Source of the DNA: an uncultured Collinsella sp.
GTDB taxonomy: Bacteria; Actinomycetota; Coriobacteriia; Coriobacteriales; Coriobacteriaceae
Length of the DNA: 6,276 nucleotides
Direction: 5' to 3'
NCBI GenBank assembly: GCA_905197385.1
Contig: CAJJYO010000098.1
Coordinates: forward strand, 1-6,276
The notes under the pieces were generated by a model, which had not been told where the DNA came from, did no database searches, and saw nothing but the letters and a program-made list of their open reading frames with translations. Below, piece by piece: positions 1 through 5,647 of the stretch. Position 1 is the first letter of the stretch. Each line of letters begins with the position of its first letter. The translations under genes and the position numbers were made by a program.

Positions 1-370
1 AGAGGTCCTCGGTGTTCTCGCGCACGATGACCAGGTCGACGTCGCGGAAGCGCGAGCCGTCGCCCGGCTGCGACAGGCAGGGGCGCACGCAGGCGTACAG
101 GTCGAAGTGCTTGCGCAGGGCCACGTTGACGCTGCGGAAACCCGTGCCGACCGGCGTAGTGATGGGGCCCTTGATGGCAACCTTGGTCTCGGCGACCGCA
201 TCGAGCACGTGCTGGGGCAGCGGCGTGCCAAACTCGTCCATGACGCCGGCACCGGCCTCTTGGACGTTCCAGTTGATCTGGACACCGGCGGCCTCGACCA
301 CGCGGCGCATGGCCTGCGTAATCTCGGGACCGATACCGTCACCGGGAATCAGGACTACATCGTGCGCCAT
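1..370 (-). CDS. icd: NAD-type isocitrate dehydrogenase, N-terminal part (cut by window edge)
   Basis: I translated this by hand: it has no stop because the gene runs off the left edge, leaving 123 complete codons. Seen: an N-terminal nucleotide-fold motif [11 protein letters not shown] (residues 7-17), the substrate loop [20 protein letters not shown] (67-86) with the Ser/Asn and Arg residues that contact isocitrate, LYACVRPCL (91-99, normally YANVRP), and VIVRENTED (114-122). These are the signatures of the beta-decarboxylating dehydrogenase family. The [13 protein letters not shown] form points to isocitrate rather than 3-isopropylmalate dehydrogenase. The known reaction is oxidative decarboxylation of isocitrate to 2-oxoglutarate in the cytosol. 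The cofactor-selecting residues are outside the window, so NAD rather than NADP preference is inferred from resemblance to the short bacterial/mitochondrial type. The ATG is preceded by GAGGAG at 380-385 with 9 nt spacing. That site lies in the last codons of the upstream gene, whose stop is 6 nt away, so this is the fourth gene of a tight run. Homoisocitrate or tartrate dehydrogenase is a less likely reading. Confidence 0.9.
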   Translation of the reverse strand, partial: MAHDVVLIPGDGIGPEITQAMRRVVEAAGVQINWNVQEAGAGVMDEFGTPLPQHVLDAVAETKVAIKGPITTPVGTGFRSVNVALRKHFDLYACVRPCLSQPGDGSRFRDVDLVIVRENTEDL

Positions 371-376
371 AATCTG

Positions 377-1075
377 TTACTCCTCGTCTTCGGCGTCGTC
401 AGATTTTTTAACGCTAGCACGCTTCTTCTTTTTGGAGAGATCCAGGCCAAAACGTTTAACAAGCATTTCGCAAATCTCGCTCGAACGGGCCTTGAGATAG
501 CTGCCCTTGCCGTTCTCGGCATCGAACTTAAGGCGCAGCGCAAGCTTCTCGGCAACCTCGGCGTCGATCTCGCCCTGGCAAAACTCGTACAGGCAACCGA
601 GCATGTCGCGATACTCGAGGTCGCCGTGGTAGCACTGGATGGCCTCGTCCAGGATGGGCCAAGCCTCGCGCGAACGCTCGACGCTCGTGGCACCCCACAC
701 GCACAGCAGGCGGAAGGCGGCATAGCGCAGCGTGGAGGAGATCTCGTCGAACAGTGCAGTCTCGGCGCCCTCAAAGGCATCGCCCAGCTGCTCGGGGCAG
801 GTGGTGGCGAGCGCCGTCAGGGCATCGAGGGCCTCCCAGCGGGTCTGCGCCTCGGGGCGGTCGAGCGCCTCGATCAGCGCGGGCACGCAGGGCACGACGC
901 GCTGCGGATCGCGCTCGGCAAGCAGGTGCAGCACGCGGGCGGCAAACTGGCGGATGCGGCGCGTGGGGCAGCCGAGCTCCTTGACCAGACGGTCGACGGC
1001 GTTCTCGTTCTCCTCTGCCAGCTGAAGCTGTGCCAGCTCCTCGTCGGTGAGCTGTTCGTCTTTGTTTTCTGCCAT
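377..1075 (-). CDS. HEAT-repeat-like helical protein of unknown function
   Basis: A 232-residue soluble protein with no signal peptide or membrane segment. After an acidic start (residues 1-25) it appears to be a string of helical pairs. The clearest HEAT-like unit is PALIEALDRPEAQTRWEALD (65-84) followed by ALTALA, with related helices near 26-53, 103-129, 137-167 and 172-209. It closes with a charged tail: a lysine block KKKKRASVKK (215-224), then an acidic end DDAEDEE. HEAT-type arrays usually act as protein-binding scaffolds, and I see no catalytic motif. Eight cysteines are scattered through the repeats without a clear metal-site spacing. The gene starts 15 nt after the membrane-protein stop, with AGAGG at 1081-1085 and 5 nt spacing. 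It ends 6 nt before isocitrate dehydrogenase, and its final Glu codons supply that gene's ribosome-binding site. I do not recognise a named family beyond the repeat type. Co-expression with its neighbours is likely, but a functional link to them is only a guess. Confidence 0.85.
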   Translation of the reverse strand: MAENKDEQLTDEELAQLQLAEENENAVDRLVKELGCPTRRIRQFAARVLHLLAERDPQRVVPCVPALIEALDRPEAQTRWEALDALTALATTCPEQLGDAFEGAETALFDEISSTLRYAAFRLLCVWGATSVERSREAWPILDEAIQCYHGDLEYRDMLGCLYEFCQGEIDAEVAEKLALRLKFDAENGKGSYLKARSSEICEMLVKRFGLDLSKKKKRASVKKSDDAEDEE

Positions 1076-1090
1076 AGTTACCTCTTCTTA

Positions 1091-1519
1091 CTATTTCTTA
1101 GCGTGCTTGCCAGCACCCTTGCTGTCATCGGTGACCGAGATGAGCTGTCGGTCGGCCGCGCCATTGCGACGCGCACGGCGGCGTTCCTCGGCGTCGCCCG
1201 CGTCGGCGGCGGCGCGATGAGCCTTGTTGACGTTAAAGACCTCGTCGTGCTTGCGCCACGGACCGACGGACTCGCCAAAGCTCATCTTAAGACCGGCGAT
1301 AAAGCCGCCGAGCCAGCCGATCGGCGCAAACTGCACCAGCGGGAACAGCGAGAACACCCAGGTTAGCAGGACGACTGCCGCCGCACCTGCAAAGTTGGCG
1401 ATCCAGTAGTCGCGCTTGGTGATGACGCGCTTTTCGCACGCCCACTGGCCGCACAAAAAGCCAATGTAGATCGCGAAGAGAAAGAGCACCAGCGCAAGCA
1501 CCACGAACGTCCAGCTCAT
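1091..1519 (-). CDS. Small membrane protein with basic cytoplasmic tail, unknown function
   Basis: A 142-residue protein. I chose the ATG at 1519 (MSWTFVV) because GGGGAG at 1528-1533 sits 8 nt upstream. An in-frame ATG 36 nt earlier would add 12 non-membrane residues, lie inside the previous gene and lack a site. Seen: hydrophobic segment 1 at about 4-23 (VVLALVLFLFAIYIGFLCG), a short basic loop (KRVITKRD, 30-37), segment 2 at about 39-60, and a glycine-rich hydrophobic stretch at 67-80 (IGWLGGFIAGLKMS) that may be a third short or re-entrant segment. A hydrophilic tail follows (81-142), rich in Arg, Lys, Ala and Asp, with an EERRRARR cluster (111-118) and a GKHAKK end. No enzyme or transporter motif is visible. 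It begins 5 nt after the oxidoreductase stop, and its Shine-Dalgarno is formed by that gene's last two codons (Gly-Glu), so translational coupling is likely. I cannot name the family. It could anchor the soluble neighbours at the membrane, but nothing in the sequence proves this. Confidence 0.85.
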   Translation of the reverse strand: MSWTFVVLALVLFLFAIYIGFLCGQWACEKRVITKRDYWIANFAGAAAVVLLTWVFSLFPLVQFAPIGWLGGFIAGLKMSFGESVGPWRKHDEVFNVNKAHRAAADAGDAEERRRARRNGAADRQLISVTDDSKGAGKHAKK

Positions 1520-1524
1520 GGGCG

Positions 1525-2604
1525 CTACTCCCCGTGATGGTGGCCGCAGCAGCACTCGTGGCCATCATCATGGCCGTGGCCGCCGCAGCACTCGTGGTCC
1601 TCGCCATGGTGGTGGCCGCAACCGCACTCATGGTCGTCGCCGTGCTCGCCGCAACCGCAGCCGTCCTCGTGAGCACCGTGCTCTTCGGGACGATACTGCG
1701 ACCAGTCCAGACCGGCGGCGATGGCGTCGGCCTCCTCCTTATAGAGGACCGTGATGGCCTGGGTGCCCAGCTTGGCACCACCGATGGCATCGAGCATGTC
1801 GTAGAGCGTAAAGGCCACGTCGGCGCCGGGCAGCGCAAGCTCGCGATCGTCGGCATAGGCGAGCGCCAAGCGCAGGTCCTTGATGAAGTGCTCGACCATA
1901 AAGCCGGGCTTGTAGTCGCCGTCGAGCGCCTTGGTAGCCAGGCTCTCCATGGCGCCGGACTTGCCGGTACCGCCCAGGATCATCTGGCGGGTCTTCTCCA
2001 GATCAAGGCCGCTCAGCTCGGCAAATGCCATGGCGTCTGCCATGCCGACCATGCAGGCGCCCAGCGACACCTGGTTGGCGAGCTTGGCAGCCTGGCCCTT
2101 GCCGGCGCCGTCGAAGCAGCAGATGTTGGCCGCAAAGGTGGCAAGGATGTCGCGGACCGGCGCGATGTCGTTCTCGGTAGCGCCCACGATAGCCGTGAGC
2201 GTACCGGCGATAGCGCCCGACTCGCCGCCGGTGACGGGGCAGTCAAACGCCATGCGACCAGAAACCTGGGCGGCCTCGGCAATGTCACGGGCAAGCTCGG
2301 GCGAGCTCGTGGTGAGGTCGATCAAGACCGCGCCGGGCTTAGTGCACGCGAGCAGGCCGTCGCCCGCCAGGTAGAGTTCCTCGACCTCGGAGGGATAGCC
2401 CACCATGGTAAAGACGACATCGGCGTTCGCCGCGGCATCGGCCGGCGTATCTGCCCAGACGGCGCCGCGCTCGATAAGCGCCGCCGCCTTGGACTTGGTG
2501 CGGTTGTTGACCGTGACGGGATAGCCGGCGTCCAGAATGTGGCCGGCGATGGGGGCACCCATGATTCCGGTGCCGATGAATGCGACGGAGAGCTTGTTTG
2601 CCAT
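1525..2604 (-). CDS. Beta-hydroxyacid dehydrogenase family oxidoreductase with His/Cys-rich metal-binding-type tail
   Basis: A 359-residue protein: residues 1-306 are a complete family member and 307-359 are an extra tail. Seen: Rossmann motif AFIGTGIMGAPIAG (8-21); NNRTKSK (33-39), where the Asn-Arg-Thr after strand 2 is the pattern of NADP(H)-preferring members; substrate-binding DCPVTGGESGA (121-131); GKGQAAKLANQ (168-178) with the presumed catalytic lysine K174 and N177; and the C-terminal-domain motif IKDLRLAL (241-248). Family members reduce or oxidise small 3-hydroxyacids (tartronate semialdehyde reductase, 3-hydroxyisobutyrate dehydrogenase, glyoxylate/succinic semialdehyde reductase). 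The real substrate cannot be read from sequence. The tail has 14 His, 9 Cys, 15 Asp/Glu, 14 Gly and 1 Ala, including two HHHGE ends, and resembles the metal-storage tails of HypB, UreE or SlyD. The start has an AAGGAAAGG purine site at 2609-2617. It is the first gene of the four-gene run and follows the DegV-family gene after 97 nt. Confidence 0.9.
   Translation of the reverse strand: MANKLSVAFIGTGIMGAPIAGHILDAGYPVTVNNRTKSKAAALIERGAVWADTPADAAANADVVFTMVGYPSEVEELYLAGDGLLACTKPGAVLIDLTTSSPELARDIAEAAQVSGRMAFDCPVTGGESGAIAGTLTAIVGATENDIAPVRDILATFAANICCFDGAGKGQAAKLANQVSLGACMVGMADAMAFAELSGLDLEKTRQMILGGTGKSGAMESLATKALDGDYKPGFMVEHFIKDLRLALAYADDRELALPGADVAFTLYDMLDAIGGAKLGTQAITVLYKEEADAIAAGLDWSQYRPEEHGAHEDGCGCGEHGDDHECGCGHHHGEDHECCGGHGHDDGHECCCGHHHGE
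1528..1686 (-). other. Region encoding the 53-residue His/Cys/acidic tail
   Basis: This covers residues 307-359 of the oxidoreductase. The tail is built from loosely repeated units: DDHECGCGHHHGE (residues 324-336), EDHECCGGHGHD (335-346) and DDGHECCCGHHHGE (346-359). At DNA level a 13-base word, GCAGCACTCGTGG on the plus strand, occurs at 1549-1561 and again at 1585-1597, suggesting growth by slippage or small duplications. Half-spaced Cys-X-Cys, Cys-Cys and Cys-Cys-Cys groups next to His triplets make several transition-metal sites possible (inferred). The reading frame stays open to a normal stop, and its final GGG GAG codons double as the ribosome-binding site of the next gene, so the frame is held in place. 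Confidence 0.85.
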
Positions 2605-2702
2605 GAAACCTTTCCTTTTGGGTTGGGTGTTGTTACCAGGTTGAATACTCGGTGCCAGCGTTTGGGCTGTGAGTCGAGGGCGATTACGGACGCAGCGCTT
2701 GC
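2605..2702. other. 98-nt spacer between DegV-family gene and oxidoreductase gene
   Basis: The spacer holds the oxidoreductase ribosome-binding site at its left end. I see no convincing hairpin with a U-tract and no promoter with two good hexamers, so whether the four-gene run is co-transcribed with the DegV-family gene or has its own promoter stays open. Confidence 0.5.
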
Positions 2703-3656
2703 CTACTGACCGCGCACGCGGCGGGCGATACGGTCGGAAAGCGACGCCTTGTCGGCGCGGTTCTTACCCCAAAACGCGCAGCCCACCATGCCGGGGCCCA
2801 CGTGCGAGCCGATGGTGGGACCCACGGAGCCGCGAATGATCGTGACGTCGGCGCAACCCTCCTCCTTGCGGATGGCGGCTTCGAGCCAGTCACCATCCTT
2901 TTCGGCATCGGCCGTCATGATGGCGATGGGCATGGTGCGATCGGGCACGTAGTTCTCGCGGAACGACTTGAGGATGGACTTGAGCGCCTTCTTGCGGCCG
3001 CGGTTGACGCCGATCAGCGACAGCGAGCCGGCCAGGTCGTAGGAGAGCTCGGGCTTGACGTCGAGCTTTGCCGTGAGCTGCGCCGCCGCGGGAGGAATGC
3101 GGCCGCCGGCAGCCAGTGCGTCGAAGCTCTCGAGCGTAAAGTAGCCGTGCACATAGGTCTTTGCCTCGTTTGCCCAATCGACCAGCTGCTTGGCGGTCAG
3201 TCCCGCCGAACGCTGGCGCACGGCCTCGAGCGCCAAGAGCGCACCGGTCGCGCAGGGCAGAGCGTTGTCGACCACGTAGAGCTCAAAGTTGGGATACTCG
3301 GCGCGCACGACATCTGCCGCCTGGCACGCGGAGTTGTAGCTCGACGACAGCGCCGAGGTAAAGCACAGGTAGACCGTGGGCGTGCCCTCTTTGGCGCACT
3401 CGGTAAAAAACTCGATATAGCGACCGAGCGACACAGCCGAGGTGGACACGCGGGCACCGGCGCGCATGCGGTCGTAGAACTCCTTAGGGCTCATGCTCGA
3501 CCAGATGTCGTCTGTGCGCTCCTCGCCATCGATAATGAAAGGGAAACCCAGGATATCGACATCGAGGTTCGCGGCGACCTCGGGGCTAAAGTCGCAGCAG
3601 GTATCGACGACGATGTGGCAACGGTTCGAATGACCGGCGGATGCGGCCTTGTCCAT
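2703..3656 (-). CDS. DegV family protein (fatty-acid binding)
   Basis: A 317-residue protein close to the usual 280-320 of the family. I chose the ATG at 3656 because AAGGAG (3665-3670) is 8 nt upstream. A TTG just before it at 3659 has only 5 nt spacing. Seen: the opening strand and loop IVVDTCCDFS (15-24, the family's VVDSxxDL), STSAVS (71-76) and SALSSSYNSA (101-110), which line the lipid carboxylate site in known structures, LESFDALAAGGRI (175-187), the charged turn GVNRGRKKAL (216-225), and GSHVGPGMVGCAF (283-295), the second-domain signature. DegV proteins bind one fatty acid between two alpha/beta domains. The Firmicute relative FakB hands the fatty acid to the kinase FakA for phosphorylation and phospholipid synthesis. 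No FakA-like gene is in this window, so partner and lipid are unknown. The gene follows a strong terminator by only a few bases, which makes its expression likely to depend on read-through or an upstream control signal. Confidence 0.93.
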   Translation of the reverse strand: MDKAASAGHSNRCHIVVDTCCDFSPEVAANLDVDILGFPFIIDGEERTDDIWSSMSPKEFYDRMRAGARVSTSAVSLGRYIEFFTECAKEGTPTVYLCFTSALSSSYNSACQAADVVRAEYPNFELYVVDNALPCATGALLALEAVRQRSAGLTAKQLVDWANEAKTYVHGYFTLESFDALAAGGRIPPAAAQLTAKLDVKPELSYDLAGSLSLIGVNRGRKKALKSILKSFRENYVPDRTMPIAIMTADAEKDGDWLEAAIRKEEGCADVTIIRGSVGPTIGSHVGPGMVGCAFWGKNRADKASLSDRIARRVRGQ

Positions 3657-3674
3657 CAAAGCGACTCCTTACGT

Positions 3675-3706
3675 AAAAAGGCGGCCACCCGCATGGGATG
3701 GCCGCC
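3675..3706 (-). terminator. Rho-independent terminator after hpf, just before the DegV-family gene
   Basis: Read on the minus strand, GGCGGCCA pairs perfectly with TGGCCGCC. An inner CCC/GGG pairing caps the stem with loop ATGC and one bulged base, and TTTTT follows directly. This is a textbook intrinsic terminator for the hibernation-factor transcript, whose stop codon is 29 nt upstream. The ribosome-binding site of the DegV-family gene begins 4 nt past the U-tract. Confidence 0.92.
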
Positions 3707-3710
3707 AACC

Positions 3711-3730
3711 GTTAACTCATGCAAGTTAAC
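3711..3730. repeat. GTTAAC inverted repeat upstream of the terminator
   Basis: Two copies of the self-complementary hexamer GTTAAC (3711-3716 and 3725-3730) flank an 8-base loop, between the hpf stop and the terminator. The 5-base word CATGC in this loop (3718-3722) is complementary to GCATG at 3691-3695 in the terminator loop. That match is weak evidence because CATG is self-complementary. It could be a small extra hairpin or a protein site. Confidence 0.35.
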
Positions 3731-3735
3731 GTATT

Positions 3736-4320
3736 TTACTCGTCAAGTGTTTCGATGCGGGGCTTGATGATGCCATATCCACCATTCTTACGGTGATACA
3801 CCACATTGATGAGACCGGTCGTCGCGTTCTCGAACACGTAGAAGTCGTGGCCCAGCAAATCGGTCTGCACCAGCGCCTGCTCCTCGGTCATCGGGGTGAC
3901 ATCGATGACCTTCTCGCGGACGAGCAGGTCGTCGTCCTCCTCGGGCAGCAGCAGGTCGGCCAGATCCTCGACACGCTCGACCGGCGCGACATCCGCGGCA
4001 CTGGCACCACCCTGGCGGTTGTCCACGACCTTGGTCTTGAACTTGCGCAGCTGGCGGGTGACCTTATCGGCGGAGAGATCGATGGCGGCATACATATCTG
4101 CGCCGTGCTCGGCAACGCGAATCACAGAACCGCGGACACGAACCGTGACCTCGACGATTGCCGGGTTGGGGTTCGAGGGGTTCTTCTCATAACGAAGCAC
4201 GACGTCGACTGTCATGGGCTCGATATCGAAAACCTTGAGCGCCTCGCCGATCTTCTCATCCACATGCGCACGCAGAGCATCGGTTACCGTCGTCTTGCGT
4301 CCAGAAACCTTGATATCCAT
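3736..4320 (-). CDS. hpf: Long-form ribosome hibernation promoting factor
   Basis: A 194-residue protein. I chose the ATG at 4320 (MDIKVSGRKTTV) because GGAG at 4327-4330 precedes it by 6 nt and homologues begin here. An in-frame ATG 60 nt earlier adds residues unlike the family. Domain 1 (about 1-97) is the S30AE fold, seen in TDALRAHVDEKI (13-24), VEVTVRVRG (57-64 region) and the basic helix DLSADKVTRQLRKFKTK (81-97), which lies on the 30S decoding region in known structures. A charged linker spans about 99-135. Domain 2 (137-190) is the dimerisation domain: VTPMTEEQALVQTDLLGHDF (141-160), YVFENATTGLINVVYHRKNG (161-180), YGIIKPR (182-188). Long forms pair two 70S ribosomes into inactive 100S dimers in stationary phase or stress. 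It has an independent transcript: upstream lies a terminator and about 210 nt of spacer, and its own terminator follows. Stress control is expected from the family, but I cannot read a specific regulator. Confidence 0.96.
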   Translation of the reverse strand: MDIKVSGRKTTVTDALRAHVDEKIGEALKVFDIEPMTVDVVLRYEKNPSNPNPAIVEVTVRVRGSVIRVAEHGADMYAAIDLSADKVTRQLRKFKTKVVDNRQGGASAADVAPVERVEDLADLLLPEEDDDLLVREKVIDVTPMTEEQALVQTDLLGHDFYVFENATTGLINVVYHRKNGGYGIIKPRIETLDE

Positions 4321-4441
4321 ACGTGGCTCCAATCTGCCTCGGGGACTTACTGTACTGGCTATGTACCCATTGCCGTGCATTTAATCACGCGAATTCCCAA
4401 AGACCCGAATAACGACTGCTTGATACCGCATACCGAAGTCT

Positions 4442-4465
4442 CGCACTTTTCCGTGACAAAGTGCG
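4442..4465. repeat. 8-bp perfect inverted repeat in the hpf upstream region
   Basis: CGCACTTT (4442-4449) and AAAGTGCG (4458-4465) are exact inverse complements around an 8-base centre. No U-tract follows on either strand, so it is not a simple terminator. Its place about 120-145 bp upstream of the hpf start, overlapping a TTGTCA word, fits an operator or a 5' leader hairpin. The regulator is unknown. Confidence 0.5.
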
Positions 4466-4530
4466 CTATAGGAGGGCGTCGGCAAAGCTAGTTTTTTCCT
4501 GGAAATCAGCTTTTACCTGCCGTTTTTACC

Positions 4531-4570
4531 AAAATAGAAAAGCCGGGCTCCCTTATTGGGGAGACCAGGC
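4531..4570 (-). terminator. Rho-independent terminator after the lipoprotein gene
   Basis: On the minus strand the stem forms as GCC, GG, CTCCC against GGGAG, CC, GGC with one mismatch and one bulge, and loop CAATAA. It is followed by TTTTCTATTTT. It lies 67 nt past the lipoprotein stop and ends that transcript before hpf. Confidence 0.8.
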
Positions 4571-4636
4571 CATGCGTGTTGAAACCGTGAAGAAGCGCCT
4601 TGTTCAGCGTGTGGCAGGCGCCACCCCTACCAATAA

Positions 4637-5629
4637 CTAGCTATTGAGCTTGTTGATGTCATCGTCGGTGATGGTGCCCTCCTGGCTAGACGACGGGCCG
4701 TCGCCGTTGTTATCAGAGGCGTCGCCATCGGAGGACTCGGTCTCGTTGGACGTGGAGTCGGATGCCTGCACATTGGCCCCCGAAACGGTCTTGGCGGTAA
4801 GGTCATAGGGCATCTGTCCGTACCAGACGCAGTGGACCGCCTCGAGCGTGCCGTCGACCGTGATACCGTCGAGGGCATCACTCACGGCACGGCACAGTTC
4901 ATCGTTAGAGCTAAGGCCTGCGACGCCAAGCGTGGAGGGCGCCTCGAGCGTGCCGACATAGGAGATCTGGCTCATCAGACGCGCGAGGTAACCACCGGCC
5001 GTGGAATCACAGATCACGTAATCGACCTCGCCCGACTCGAGTGCCTCGAAGCACTCGTTGATGTTGGAGAAGGTCTTTTGGTTGGCGGTGATGCTTTGCT
5101 TGGCGAGCGCCTCCTGCGAGGCCGAGGAGGTCTGAACGCCCAGGGTAGCGGTGTTAAGCGTTTCGGTGGAAACGCTCAGCGACTCGCCGTCACTGCTCTT
5201 GCCGAATACGGCGGCGGCATCGTACAGACAGGTGCCAAGCGAGCTGATGTCGCCGCCCGCAGACTTGATGTCGCCAATGAAGATGTCCGCCTTTTTATCG
5301 CTGAGCGCGGAATCGGCCGAGGACGCATCGACAAAGGCGACCTTGAGACCCATGCGGCATGCGAGGGCACGAGCGGCATCGACCGCATAGCCCGTGAGGT
5401 TTCCGTCGGCATCCTGCATGGCCTGCGGTGCATCGGACGTATCGAGGGCGACCGTCAGGGTTCCCGGCGTGACCAGGGCATCGTCCGATACCGTGGGGGT
5501 AACGGTCTCGCGCTCGATCTGGTCGATCGTGGGCGTCGTGAACGTGGACAGTGGATTGAACGCGCATCCACTCAGGCCCAAAACGGCAATGACCACCGCG
5601 GTCCCAGCACCTAACCGAGCCGCATGCAT
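4637..5629 (-). CDS. Solute-binding lipoprotein (amino-acid ABC transporter type, SBP family 3) with acidic C-terminal tail
   Basis: 330 residues from the ATG at 5629, chosen because GAGGGG (5637-5642) precedes it by 7 nt. An ATG at 5647 would add six residues and has only a weak AGGG site. The signal is clear: a short basic start, hydrophobic AVVIAVLGLS, and lipobox LSGC with the lipidated cysteine at residue 22. The binding domain spans about 55-272. It opens with GTLTVALDTSDAPQAMQDAD (56-75), followed by GYAVDAARALACRMGLKVAF (80-99), the motif of polar-amino-acid binding proteins. Then come ADIFIGD (114-120), LGVQTSSASQEAL (163-175), DYVICDSTAGGYLA (203-216) and VHCVWYG (265-271). Six further cysteines (91, 134, 193, 207, 246, 267) could form disulfides. 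Residues about 284-330 are a low-complexity Ser/Asp/Asn/Gly/Glu tail, absent from typical members. No permease or ATPase gene is nearby, so it is an orphan here. It may serve a transporter elsewhere or act as a sensor. The ligand is unknown. Confidence 0.9.
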   Translation of the reverse strand: MHAARLGAGTAVVIAVLGLSGCAFNPLSTFTTPTIDQIERETVTPTVSDDALVTPGTLTVALDTSDAPQAMQDADGNLTGYAVDAARALACRMGLKVAFVDASSADSALSDKKADIFIGDIKSAGGDISSLGTCLYDAAAVFGKSSDGESLSVSTETLNTATLGVQTSSASQEALAKQSITANQKTFSNINECFEALESGEVDYVICDSTAGGYLARLMSQISYVGTLEAPSTLGVAGLSSNDELCRAVSDALDGITVDGTLEAVHCVWYGQMPYDLTAKTVSGANVQASDSTSNETESSDGDASDNNGDGPSSSQEGTITDDDINKLNS

Positions 5630-5636
5630 CAAGCTG

Positions 5637-5642
5637 CCCCTC
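5637..5642 (-). promoter_or_regulatory. Shine-Dalgarno that decides the lipoprotein start
   Basis: GAGGGG on the minus strand, 7 nt before the ATG at 5629. The frame stays open upstream to 6145, so this site and the signal peptide are the evidence for the start. The nearest rival ATG (5647) has only AGGG, 8 nt away. Confidence 0.6.
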
Positions 5643-5647
5643 ACCAT

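Larger units (their letters stand above)
4321..4636. other. 316-nt intergenic region upstream of hpf, presumed to hold its promoter
   Basis: From right to left on the minus strand it holds the short tail of the lipoprotein transcript and its terminator (4531-4570), a stretch with A/T-rich tracts (4480-4540), an 8-bp inverted repeat (4442-4465), and the hpf leader with its GGAG site. Candidate promoter pieces on the minus strand are TTGTCA (4454-4459), inside the inverted repeat, and TGATTAAAT, an extended -10-like word near 4377-4385. Neither pairs with a convincing partner hexamer, so I do not place the transcription start. No conserved gene is visible in either direction. Confidence 0.6.

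Noticed and set aside
107..1366. Plus-strand open frame of 419 codons
   Set aside because: It lies opposite three well-supported minus-strand genes and has no family motifs. Long antisense frames are common in GC-rich DNA with biased third positions.
1534..2709. Plus-strand open frame of 391 codons
   Set aside because: It is antisense to the oxidoreductase, whose Rossmann and catalytic motifs are clear. Its Val/Ala/Met-rich start is simply the complement of the His/Cys tail repeats, so the apparent membrane segment is an artefact.
2802..3767. Plus-strand open frame of 321 codons
   Set aside because: Antisense to the DegV-family gene, and it runs through the terminator between two genes. No recognisable domain.
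4321..4380. Earlier ATG for hpf (20 extra residues)
   Set aside because: Family members start at the MDIKVSG-type strand, and only the ATG at 4320 has a well-placed GGAG.
3793..4491. Plus-strand open frame of 232 codons
   Set aside because: Antisense to hpf and continues through its upstream region. No domain seen.
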